Positions 34,854 to 42,312 of a DNA stretch of 64,000 nt are shown here, piece by piece. Made by a program: the position numbers and the translations under genes. The notes under the pieces were generated by a model. That model was not told where the DNA came from, searched no databases, and saw only the letters and a list, made by a program, of their open reading frames with translations. Position 1 is the stretch's first letter, and every line of letters starts with the position of its first letter. The DNA lies in the NCBI RefSeq assembly GCF_020073745.1, contig NZ_JAIRAU010000043.1:310001-374000 (forward strand), in the 5' to 3' direction. Origin of the DNA: Nannocystis pusilla (lineage in GTDB: Bacteria > Myxococcota_A > Polyangia > Nannocystales > Nannocystaceae).

Positions 34854-35903
34854 GTGCGGCGTAGAGGGGGCGTGCGCCGCCTCCTGACGGGTCTGTTCGT
34901 CCTCGCGCTGCTGCCTCTGTCCGCGAACGCCGAGCGGAGCGCGGTCGACGGCTACGTCGCGTCCTCGCGGGCCGAGTCGGGCGCGGTCGAGCGCGATGAG
35001 CCCGTCGCGCCCTCGCGGGCCGAGTCGGGCGCGGTCGACGGCTTCGTCGCCGCCGCGCGGGCGCTCGCGGCCGACGTCGAGACCGGGCCGCTGACGAACG
35101 GGCTCCACTACTTCGCCTCCAACGAGCGCGACCTCGACCTCGTCGCCGACGCGGTGAGCGGGCTCGGCGAGGTGGTCGTCGCCGTCGCGGCCGACCCGGG
35201 CTACATCCTCGCCGCCTGGGCCGACGCGCGGGCGCTGGTGTTGATCGATCTCGATCCGGCGATCGTGGCGCTGCACCGGATCTACGCCGCGTTCTTCACC
35301 GCGGCCGCGAGCCCGGCCGAGTTCTCGCGGCTGTGGACGCCGGCCGGCGAGGCGGAGGCGCGCGCGCTGGTCGAGGCGGCCGGCGGGGCGGAGCTGCGCG
35401 AGATCTTCATGGCGGCGCGGCCGGCGGTGGCCCGCCGATTCGCCGAGCTCGAGCGCCACATGGCGGCGCAGGGGCGGGCGTGGCTGCTGTCCGACGCGAC
35501 GCTCTATGCCCGGGTGGCCAGGTTGGTGCGCGCGGGCCGGGTGGTCGCGCTGCGCGGCGACTTCACCCGAACGGGCACGGTCGCCGCGGTCGGCGAGGCG
35601 CTGCGAGCGGCCGGGCTGCGCGTGGGGCTGCTCTACCTGTCGAACATCGAGCAGTACTTTTTGTACACGCCCGAGTTCCGCGCGAACGTGCAGGGGCTGC
35701 CGCTGGCGGGCGGCCAGGTGTTGCGCACGCTGCCCGGCCGCCCGGCGGGGTTCGAGTACATCCTGCAGCAGGGCGGGCAATTCCAGGCCTGGGCCGCCCA
35801 TCCGAAGGTGCGCTCGGTCTACCGGATCCGCGGCTTTAAAAAGGGGGAGCACCTGGTCAGCCGGCGGGTGCACGTGGTCGACCCCTCGCGCGCGCCGCCG
35901 TGA
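34854..35903 (+). CDS. Exported protein resembling the LIC_10091 family
   Basis: About 349 residues from the GTG at 34854 (a TTG at 34848 and a GTG at 34872 are also possible). A signal peptide ends SANA. An internal duplication follows (about 17-55): the segment coding SRAESGAV occurs twice. The mature domain has the block NGLHYFASNERDLDLVADAV and later LVLIDLDPAIVALHRIY, LLYLSNIEQYF and RANVQGLPL, which I associate with the LIC_10091-type proteins of unknown function that have a methyltransferase-like layout. That association is from memory of the family's conserved SNE and SNIEQY blocks. Localisation outside the cytoplasm is odd for a methyltransferase fold. Confidence 0.72.
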   Translation: MRRRGGVRRLLTGLFVLALLPLSANAERSAVDGYVASSRAESGAVERDEPVAPSRAESGAVDGFVAAARALAADVETGPLTNGLHYFASNERDLDLVADAVSGLGEVVVAVAADPGYILAAWADARALVLIDLDPAIVALHRIYAAFFTAAASPAEFSRLWTPAGEAEARALVEAAGGAELREIFMAARPAVARRFAELERHMAAQGRAWLLSDATLYARVARLVRAGRVVALRGDFTRTGTVAAVGEALRAAGLRVGLLYLSNIEQYFLYTPEFRANVQGLPLAGGQVLRTLPGRPAGFEYILQQGGQFQAWAAHPKVRSVYRIRGFKKGEHLVSRRVHVVDPSRAPP

Positions 35904-35983
35904 ACCGGCGGGCACGATGAGGGTATGGCTCGCCGATTGACGCGGCTCCCGTCGGCTGCCACCATTTCCCGCGCCGAGCTCGG

Positions 35984-36787
35984 ATGGATACGCAGCAATT
36001 CGCCAGGGCGATCGCCGCGGCGTCACGGGACCGCGAGGGGTACGCCTGCATTGCGGGTGTCGGTCTCGACGTGCGGTCCGTGTGGCCGCTCCGCGACAAC
36101 TCGCGCCTGAAGTTCGAGCGTGTCGACTTCAATTCGCCGCTGGTGGGCTCGTTCTGGACCAGGCCGAGCTTCCGCGGCTGCGTGTTCCTGGGCTGCGAAT
36201 TCGACGGGATCAACGCCGCGCGGGCGAGCTTCACCGACTGCGCCTTCCAGCGGACGTCGGTCGGGAAGCGTCACCACGCCGCCTTCAGCAGGTGCACGTT
36301 CCGCGGCTGCTCGTTCGACGATTGCGCCGTCGAGAGCGCCGAGTTCGTCGATTGCACGTTCCAGGGCGTGACGTTCACCCGGAGCGTGTTCGTGCGGACC
36401 AACTTCCGCCGCTGTGCCTTGAGCGAGGTGACCGTCGCCGGCGCGCTGCGCACCGTGAACTTCATCGAGGTCACCGCCGCGCTCGTCGATCTGAGTCGGT
36501 CGACGATCGTCGATTCGCGGCTCATCGACGGCCCCGGCCTCGACCTGCGGCTGCCTGACTCGCCGACGAATTTCGTCGCGTTCCCGGCGGCGTTCCGTAA
36601 AGTGGCGGACGAGCTGAAGCCCGAGCTGTCCGCGACGAGCCACGGGCGGCTGCTGGCGGTGGTCGATTTCGTCGCCGGCTCGACCTGCGGCGAGATCGTC
36701 GACGAGGCGCTGTTCGAAGGCCTCCCGGCGCCCGAGCGGGCGCTCGTGCTGGCGCGGCTGTACGCCCGGCGACACGACGCGGTCTGA
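35984..36787 (+). CDS. Pentapeptide-repeat protein
   Basis: 267 residues. Between about residues 45 and 185 every fifth position is Phe, Leu or Val with small residues before it (FRGCVFLGCEFDGI, FTDCAF, FVDCTFQGVTFTRSVF), the hallmark of the right-handed quadrilateral beta-helix. The repeats include many cysteines. The C-terminal 80 residues are a separate alpha/beta region (FPAAFRKVADELKPELS and onward). DNA-mimicking members of this class protect gyrase; most others have unknown roles, and nothing here points to one. Lower GC than its neighbours. The ATG at 35984 lacks a strong ribosome-binding site. Confidence 0.82.
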   Translation: MDTQQFARAIAAASRDREGYACIAGVGLDVRSVWPLRDNSRLKFERVDFNSPLVGSFWTRPSFRGCVFLGCEFDGINAARASFTDCAFQRTSVGKRHHAAFSRCTFRGCSFDDCAVESAEFVDCTFQGVTFTRSVFVRTNFRRCALSEVTVAGALRTVNFIEVTAALVDLSRSTIVDSRLIDGPGLDLRLPDSPTNFVAFPAAFRKVADELKPELSATSHGRLLAVVDFVAGSTCGEIVDEALFEGLPAPERALVLARLYARRHDAV

Positions 36788-36884
36788 GGGTCGGCGAGGG
36801 GCGCGGTCCCCGGGCGGGGCGTGTTCGCCACCGTCCTCATGGTCGCCCCTCGCGCGCGCCGGGCCGAGCTGGTATGGACGGGGC

Positions 36885-37379
36885 GTGGCGATCGCGGCGC
36901 TCGACGTCGACTACCGCGCCGAGGCGGCGGTGACCGCTTGCGTGGTCTTCGAGACATGGTCGGACGAACATGTCCTCGAGAGCTATACGGTGACGAGCCC
37001 GGCGGCGGCCGAGTACGCGCCGGGGGCGTTCTACCTGCGCGAGCTGCCGTGCCTGCTGGCGGCCCTGGCGCGCTGCGCGGCGCGGCCGACGACGGTCGTG
37101 GTCGACGGTCACGTGTGGCTCGGGGAGGGCCGGCCGGGGCTGGGAGCCCACCTGCACCGGGCGCTCGGGGAGGCGGTGCCGGTCGTCGGGGTGGCCAAGA
37201 ACCCGTTCCGCGGCGCGCCGGCGCACGAGGTGCTGCGTGGCGACAGCCGCCGGCCGCTGTTCGTCACCGCCATCGGCATGCCGGGCGAGGCGGCCGCGAC
37301 GCTGGTGGCGGGGATGCACGGACCGCACCGCGTGCCGACGCTGCTGCGGCTGGTCGATCAGCTGTGCCGCCGCGGGTGA
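36885..37379 (+). CDS. Short endonuclease V family protein with in-frame repeat
   Basis: 164 residues against about 220 for typical Nfi. Endonuclease V blocks are visible: IAALDVDY (first catalytic Asp), YAPGAFYLRELPCLLAAL (Glu), VVVDGHV (second Asp) and VGVAKNPFRG (Lys). The HPRR region after DGH is replaced by WLGEGRPGLGAHL, and the C-terminal part is short. It may nick DNA at deoxyinosine or have changed specificity. Start GTG 36885. Residues about 22-32 (FETWSDEHVLES) come from a CATG-phased repeat inserted between two beta strands where relatives have a short turn. Confidence 0.72.
   Translation: MAIAALDVDYRAEAAVTACVVFETWSDEHVLESYTVTSPAAAEYAPGAFYLRELPCLLAALARCAARPTTVVVDGHVWLGEGRPGLGAHLHRALGEAVPVVGVAKNPFRGAPAHEVLRGDSRRPLFVTAIGMPGEAAATLVAGMHGPHRVPTLLRLVDQLCRRG
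36951..36980. repeat. In-frame CATG-phased repeat in endonuclease V gene
   Basis: CATG at 36955 and 36969, 14 bp apart, with a weak CGTG at 36941. The 30 bases are nearly the same as 31425-31454 in the C39-TPR gene and are read in the same frame (ETW-D-HVL). Confidence 0.82.
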
Positions 37380-37455
37380 GACGGCGTCCATGGCATCACC
37401 GTGAATTTCGCGCCAATGCGCCGAGCGCTTCGGGGCGGCGATCCGCTCCCATGCC

Positions 37456-37983
37456 TCAGCCGACGAGGGCGCGGTAGCGGGTGATGGCCGCCTTGCACGA
37501 CTCGGCGCAGGCCTTACAGGCGGCGTGCTTGCCCTCGTGCTTGCGACACTCGGCCTCGCAACGCTCGCCCGCGGCGAGGGCGACCCGGGCCTGGGCGACG
37601 AGCTGCTCCGAGGGCCCGGCGGCGAGGGCCAGCAGCGCCCGGGTCACCGCGAGCATCTCGTAGGCCGAGCGAGCGCAGGCCGCCATGCTGGTGTCGCCCT
37701 GGCCCAGGAGCATGAAGCAGTGCTGCATGCAGACCTCGCCGGTCTTGAGGCATTCGGCCGCGACCGCGAGCGTGGTGTCGTCGCTGGCGTGGTGGCCGGC
37801 GTGGCCGGCGTGCGGGTCGACGATCGGCGTGGTCGAGCCGGGCGCGGGCGGCCTGGCGGCGGGCGGGCTCGTGGACTTGCCGGGCGACTTCTCCGGCGCC
37901 GGCGGCAGCTCGTCGGTCGAGCCGCTGCAGGCGGTGGTGGCGAGGACGGCAGGAGACCCGAGGACGAATTCGCGGCGTTGCAT
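37456..37983 (-). CDS. Csp1-like copper-storage four-helix protein with Tat signal
   Basis: 175 residues. MQRREFVLGSPAVLATTACS is a twin-arginine signal, possibly with a lipobox. A Pro/Ser linker and the His-rich DPHAGHAGHHAS follow, then a cysteine-rich helical domain: ECLKTGEVCMQHCF, AACARSAYEML, ERCEAECRKHEGKHAACKAC and ESC. That spacing (CxxxC on helix faces) matches the Csp/DUF326 copper-storage bundle, where cysteines line the core and bind many Cu(I) ions. The Tat-exported form corresponds to Csp1. No copper-export genes are next to it. Convergent with the endonuclease V gene. Confidence 0.82.
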   Translation of the reverse strand: MQRREFVLGSPAVLATTACSGSTDELPPAPEKSPGKSTSPPAARPPAPGSTTPIVDPHAGHAGHHASDDTTLAVAAECLKTGEVCMQHCFMLLGQGDTSMAACARSAYEMLAVTRALLALAAGPSEQLVAQARVALAAGERCEAECRKHEGKHAACKACAESCKAAITRYRALVG

Positions 37984-38132
37984 GGCGGTCTCGACTATAT
38001 GGGCGATCGCGCGGTCGCGGCAACGCGGGCGGCTCAGGGGGATGACGCCGGGCGCTGGAACCCTGTTCTCGTCGGCCCGTCGCGCGCGTCGACGAGGCGT
38101 CGAGGCGGCGGAGGCCGGAGCGGTGTGGATCG

Positions 38133-38153
38133 AGGATGTCCGAACGGACATGT
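38133..38153. repeat. CATG-phased hairpin
   Basis: GATG 38135 and CATG 38149; GATGTCC-GAAC-GGACAT has the same tetraloop as the copy at 10514. It lies in the 227-bp gap upstream of the Csp-like gene and downstream of the hydratase, both on the minus strand. Confidence 0.7.
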
Positions 38154-38192
38154 CACGCGATAGCCGGCGGGGTGCCATCCGGATCGCAAGCA

Positions 38193-38213
38193 CCTGGTCT
38201 TCAAGACATGTCA
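38193..38213. repeat. CATG-phased repeat adjoining the hydratase stop
   Basis: CCTG 38193 and CATG 38207, 14 bp apart. The minus-strand TGA of the hydratase gene (38213-38211) directly follows the CATG. Confidence 0.7.
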
Positions 38214-38993
38214 CTGCGCGCCGTGGCGGCCGGCGCCGGCGGCGAAGCGGCGGGCGCCGGCGACGGACTCGCGGGCGATCACGCCGGCGCCGCCGTGGGC
38301 CTCGGCGAGCAGGGCTTCCTCGAGGGACAGGTCCCACTGGAGGTGCGCGGAGCGGCGATCGACCTGCATGCACTCCTGGGGGAACGCGGCCAGCTCGGCG
38401 GCGAGCGCCTCAGCGGCGGCGCGGGCCTGGCCGGGCGCGACGACGCGGTTGACGAGGCCCATCGCCAGGGCCTCGGCGGCGTCGACGGGGCGGCCGGTGA
38501 GGATGAGGTCGAGCGCGCGACCCATGCCGACGATCCGCGGCAGCCGCACGGTGCCGCCGTCGATCAGCGGGACGCCGAAGCGGCGGCAGAACACGCCGAA
38601 CACGGCGTCCTCGTCGGCGATCCGCAGGTCGCACCACAAGGCGAGCTCGAGGCCGCCGGCGACCGCGTAACCGCTGACGGCCGCGATCACCGGCTTGCGC
38701 AGCAAGAGCCGCGTGGGTCCCATGGGCGCCGGCCGGCCGAGCGCGTCGGCCGTGGCGTCGAGGTGGAGCCGGTTGGTGGCGTCGCCGGCGGCGAGCGCCT
38801 TGAGGTCGGCGCCGCCGCAGAAATGCCCGCCCTCGCCCCACAGCACGGCGACGCGCGCGTCAGGGTCGGCGTCGAAGTCGCGAAAGGCCCGCTCGAGCGC
38901 GGCCGCGGTCGGCCCGTCGACCGCGTTGCGCCGCTCGGGTCGGGCGAGGATGACGGTGGTCACGGGGCCGCTGCGCTCGGTTCGGACGGACAT
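38211..38993 (-). CDS. Enoyl-CoA hydratase/isomerase family protein
   Basis: 260 residues of the crotonase family. The CoA-binding oxyanion segments are VLWGEGGHFCGGADLKAL (about 48-65) and AVSGYAVAGGLELALWCDLRIA (about 100-120). In the second active-site loop, DGGTVRLPRIVGMGRAL, the usual catalytic Glu of hydratases is replaced by Gly/Thr, so isomerase, hydrolase or other crotonase activity is possible. ATG 38993 begins MSVRTERSGPV, a normal crotonase start. Not in an operon. The stop codon lies in a repeat element. Confidence 0.85.
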   Translation of the reverse strand: MSVRTERSGPVTTVILARPERRNAVDGPTAAALERAFRDFDADPDARVAVLWGEGGHFCGGADLKALAAGDATNRLHLDATADALGRPAPMGPTRLLLRKPVIAAVSGYAVAGGLELALWCDLRIADEDAVFGVFCRRFGVPLIDGGTVRLPRIVGMGRALDLILTGRPVDAAEALAMGLVNRVVAPGQARAAAEALAAELAAFPQECMQVDRRSAHLQWDLSLEEALLAEAHGGAGVIARESVAGARRFAAGAGRHGAQ

Positions 38994-39078
38994 GCCCGGC
39001 GAGGATAGACCAGCGACCTGGCGGCGGCGAGTGACGTGATGCCGCGCGAGCGGTCGGTGCTCGAGATCCGCGGAGAGC

Positions 39079-39829
39079 CTACTCCGGCGCCACGCGGTAT
39101 CTTGCAAACCAGGCCGACCTGTCGCTCGTGGCCTGCCCCGTCAAGACCACCTCGCTGGGCGCTCTGGCGACCACCGCGCGAACCCTTCGATCCGGTATCG
39201 ACCGCTCGCATAGCAGACTGCCGTCGATTCGATGGACCGCGACGGATGTGCCGCTTCCCCCATCGACCGCCGAGACCAGCCATTCATCCGAGACGACGAC
39301 CAGCCCACCGCCGTCAATCACGTCGGTCACGCCGGAGCGGGCTTCCCAGGCGCGTTCGCCGGTGGGATGATATCGCGCCAATAGCCTCTCGTCGAACACC
39401 GGCTTGTCCTGCGTCTGCAGGTGATGGTTTTGCCCGAGGGTATACGCCCCGCCCTGGCCGTCAGGTATGACAGCGAACGGCGTCAGCGCGCCCATCATGG
39501 CGAAGCCCGTGTTGGAGCCGACGGGCATGTCCCACCGGACGAGTCCGGTCGACTCCACCGCCACGAGGTAGACATCGCCACCTTCGATGTCGCGATCGAG
39601 CGCGAGCACGAAGTTGGTCCCGGCCGGATCGACCGCCACGGCCAGGACCTGGTTGTGATCGAGACGAATATCCCACGCCGGTACGCCGTCGGCCGATAGC
39701 GCCATCAGCACGGCCTCCTCGCTTTCGAGCTCCCACGCTCCGACGAATCCGCCAGTCACGATCCCGCCGTCGGCAGCGAGCGCGGCCGGGCCGAGCTGAT
39801 ACCCCTCACCCGGGATAGCGGCCGGAGAT
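39079..39829 (-). pseudogene. Fragment of a beta-propeller (PQQ/WD-like) protein
   Basis: The frame reads about 250 codons of repeated propeller-like blades (LALDRDIEGGDVYLVAVESTG, GGAYTLGQNH and so on), ending in a TAG at 39079. Upstream the propeller-like sequence (GEGYQLGPAALAADGG) continues to about 39829, beyond the only usable start (GTG 39759), until a TGA; there is no Met, signal peptide or ribosome-binding site. So the 5' part of a larger gene seems missing. The break coincides with a CATG-phased repeat at 39833-39850. If GTG 39759 is used, a 226-residue protein could still be made. Lower GC than surrounding genes. Confidence 0.6.
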
Positions 39830-39832
39830 CCT

Positions 39833-39850
39833 CATGGCTCTTGGGACATG
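39833..39850. repeat. CATG-phased pair at the propeller fragment break
   Basis: CATG 39833 and CATG 39847, 14 bp apart, between the truncated propeller frame and the SDR stop (39866). Confidence 0.7.
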
Positions 39851-39865
39851 TGATGGTCGGCGGCG

Positions 39866-40645
39866 CTACCAGGCGGCGGCGATGGTGACGCCGCCGTCGG
39901 CGACGAGGACCTGGCCGGTGATGAAGGAGCCGGCGGGGGAGCACAGCAGGGCGGCGAGCGGGGCGATGTCGTCGGGCTCGCCGATCCGGCCGAGCGGGGT
40001 GCGGCGCTCGACCATCTCCTTGAGGTCGGGGTTCTGCCACAAGGCGCGGGCGAAGTCGGTCTTGACCAGGCCGGGGGCGATCGCGTTGACGCGGACGTTG
40101 TGCGGGCCGTACTCGACGGCGAGGCTGCGCACGAGCTGCATGTCGGCGGCCTTGGACATGTTGTAGGCGCCGATCAGCGGGTCGCCGCGCAGGCCGCCGA
40201 TGCTCGAGATCATGAGGATCGCGCCGTCGCGCCGCTCGATCATGCCGGGGGCGACGCGCTTGGCCAGCCACAGGTTGGACAGCACGTTGTTGTGCATGAT
40301 CTTGTGGAACACGTCGTCGGCGAGGCCGTCGAGCCCGCCGAAGTAGGGGTTGGTGGCGGCGTTGCAGACGAGGATGTCGACCTTGCCCCACTCGGCCAGG
40401 GTGCGGTCGACGAGCCCGTCGACCTGGGCCCTGTCGGAGATGTTGCACGGGACCGCGATCGCCTGCCCGCCGGCGCCGCGGATCGCCTCGGCCACCTCGT
40501 CGCACGGGGTCGGCTTGCGGCTCGAGATGACGACCCGCGCGCCGGCGCGGGCGAGATGCTCGGCGATCGCCCGCCCGATCCCGCGGCTCGAGCCGGTGAC
40601 GATCGCTACCCTGTCGCTGAGGTCGATGATGGGCTTCCCGGACAT
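39866..40645 (-). CDS. Short-chain dehydrogenase/reductase
   Basis: 259 residues, classical SDR. VAIVTGSSRGIGRAIAEHLA holds the TGxxxGIG cofactor motif, NAAT is the NAG-type motif, ISSIGG gives the catalytic Ser and YNMSKAA the YxxxK pair; the end (GQVLVADGG) is typical. A Ser/Arg pair after the first strand (SSRKP) favours NADPH. Substrate unknown; closest in style to FabG-like and gluconate/sorbitol-type reductases. ATG 40645 fits the standard SDR N-terminus, although the frame stays open far upstream. Downstream is the propeller fragment on the same strand. Confidence 0.88.
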   Translation of the reverse strand: MSGKPIIDLSDRVAIVTGSSRGIGRAIAEHLARAGARVVISSRKPTPCDEVAEAIRGAGGQAIAVPCNISDRAQVDGLVDRTLAEWGKVDILVCNAATNPYFGGLDGLADDVFHKIMHNNVLSNLWLAKRVAPGMIERRDGAILMISSIGGLRGDPLIGAYNMSKAADMQLVRSLAVEYGPHNVRVNAIAPGLVKTDFARALWQNPDLKEMVERRTPLGRIGEPDDIAPLAALLCSPAGSFITGQVLVADGGVTIAAAW

Positions 40646-41074
40646 GACGCCCAGCAGCGTCCGCCATGCGGGGTCGGGCGGGCAAGCCGCCGGGGCGTGA
40701 GGTCGGGCGCGCAGGAGCTTTCGTTGCGGAGCTAAATTTAGGACACTGCCTCCAATGCATGAACTGGGCTCGCCAACCATGTCCTTCGGGACATCCGACG
40801 CGGCTCGGCAGAAGCGCGTGGGTCGTCGTGGCCGCGGGCGGTGAACCACAGGTCCGGGCCGATCGGTGACGAAGTCGACGGCAGCTTCGCGGCAGGGGTA
40901 GCGCTCGTCGGAGCCGCGGGCGTCGAGCCAGGCGTGGGCGTCCTCCCGGGCGAGGCCGGCGACGCACTCGAAGCCGCAGGAGCTCTTGCAGGACTCGGAG
41001 ACTTGCGCCAGACGCAGCGAGGAGCAGTCCGGCGAGCGCCGGCTGCTCCTCGGGACATGTCCTTTTTTAGGGAC
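40646..41074. other. 430-bp gap with a repeat and a possible Cys-rich remnant
   Basis: Contains tetramers CTGG 40764, CATG 40778 and CATC 40792 (14-bp steps) and a single GGACATGTCC at 41053 followed by TTTTTT. On the minus strand 41050-40860 an open frame without a start reads PDCSSLRLAQVSESCKSSCG then FECVAGLAREDAHAWLDARG, a cysteine-rich, protein-like sequence. It may be the 3' remnant of a lost lipoprotein gene. Confidence 0.45.
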
Positions 41075-42169
41075 TCACTTGCTGCGGGCGCGGCAGCGGC
41101 GGTTGCCTTCCTCGCACTGGAAGCGGACGTGCATGTGGTTCGAGTGGCCGCGCCAGTGCTGGATCGTGGCGTGCGGGCTCTCGGGCGTCCTCGGGTACTC
41201 GAACAGCGCGGCCAGCTGCTCCGGCGGGAGGTGCTTCTTGGCCTCCTTGTGCAGCAGCTTCTGCAGCTTCTTGGCGATGTAGATCGTCTGGACCTCGCCG
41301 GTCTCGAGCAGCTCCTGGACCAGCGCCCAGTTCTTCTCGGCGTCGAAGTTGCGGACGTTCATGTACTTCCAGCGGTGCTCGCCGTCGTCGATGCCGCGGA
41401 AGATGTAGCCGATGTCGATGTCGCGGCCGGTCCGGTGCGAGCGGTGCGGCGGGACGCGGCCGCCGGTGCGCCGCGCGAGCTCGCCGACGCGGATCTTCGG
41501 GCCGTCGGGGTAGCGCTCGCCGAAGTCCTCGAAGGCATCGACCAGCGCGTGGATGGTGTTCGTGGTGCCGTAGGTGCGCGGCCGGTGGGTGCGCAGGCGC
41601 CAACCTGGCCCTTCGGGCAGGGGCATGCCGTTGCGCAGCTTGCCGCGGTTGGGCGAGCCGATCGACATCGGCGGGTGCTCGGGGTCGTGGCGGTAGACGA
41701 GCAGCCTGGTGCCCTCGGGGACCGGGGCGCCGCGGTCGAGGTCGGGGTTGAGCTCGCCGAGCTGCGCGGCCTTGATACCCCACGCGATCGCCAGCGCGTC
41801 GAGCGAGAGGTTGTCGTGCGCGGTCCAGAACACCTCGTGCAGCCGCTCGGCCTCCGCGACCGGTGTGTCCTCGATCTCGGACGGATCGCCGGCGACCACG
41901 GGGGCCTGGGACCCCGACGGCTCGTCCGCGGCCGACGCCACGACCGGTACCGCGACCGGAATATCGTCGGCCGGCGCGCGCGCCGGCGCGAGCGACGACC
42001 CGGGGAGATCGGCCCCCGCGGCGAGCACCGATTGCATCGGTGACGGCTGAGTCTCCTTCGCGGGGACAGCGACGCAAGTCACCAGAGCGAGGCCCGCGCC
42101 CATGGCGGCAAACAGCGTCAAGCGCCGCGCCAGGGGCCGTGGAGAGAGCTGAGTCACCGCATCACGCAT
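41075..42169 (-). CDS. Penicillin-insensitive murein endopeptidase-like (MepA, M74) protein with LysM-like region
   Basis: 364 residues. N-terminal hydrophobic signal (about 15-33; LVTCVAV could be a lipobox), an Ala/Pro linker, then a LysM-like module (DNLSLDALAIAWGIKAAQLGELNP...GTRLLVY, about 115-155). The catalytic part has HRSHRTGRDIDIGY and, near the end, GHSNHMHVRFQC; these are the HxxGxxxD and HMH zinc motifs of LAS-type peptidases such as MepA, which cut D-Ala-mDAP crosslinks in peptidoglycan. It should act in the periplasm in wall remodelling. The end is Lys/Arg/Cys-rich. A hairpin (42189-42210) lies 20 bp upstream of the ATG. Confidence 0.83.
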   Translation of the reverse strand: MRDAVTQLSPRPLARRLTLFAAMGAGLALVTCVAVPAKETQPSPMQSVLAAGADLPGSSLAPARAPADDIPVAVPVVASAADEPSGSQAPVVAGDPSEIEDTPVAEAERLHEVFWTAHDNLSLDALAIAWGIKAAQLGELNPDLDRGAPVPEGTRLLVYRHDPEHPPMSIGSPNRGKLRNGMPLPEGPGWRLRTHRPRTYGTTNTIHALVDAFEDFGERYPDGPKIRVGELARRTGGRVPPHRSHRTGRDIDIGYIFRGIDDGEHRWKYMNVRNFDAEKNWALVQELLETGEVQTIYIAKKLQKLLHKEAKKHLPPEQLAALFEYPRTPESPHATIQHWRGHSNHMHVRFQCEEGNRRCRARSK

Positions 42170-42188
42170 CGATGGTCTCCCTGCATAC

Positions 42189-42210
42189 CCCCGCAGAGGC
42201 TGCTGCGGGG
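42189..42210. terminator. 8-bp GC hairpin between sulP and mepA-like genes
   Basis: CCCCGCAG and CTGCGGGG pair around AGGCTG. It lies 103 bp after the transporter stop (minus strand) and 20 bp before the peptidase start, so it may end the transporter transcript or structure the leader of the next gene. No T-run. Confidence 0.4.
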
Positions 42211-42312
42211 AGTTGGCAGTCTATGGAGGAAGCAGCGGGGGGCGCAACCCCTCGGCGAGATGCAGGTCAAGTTTTCGGTGAACGGCGCATACACCGATCA
42301 GCGAACTCGAGT

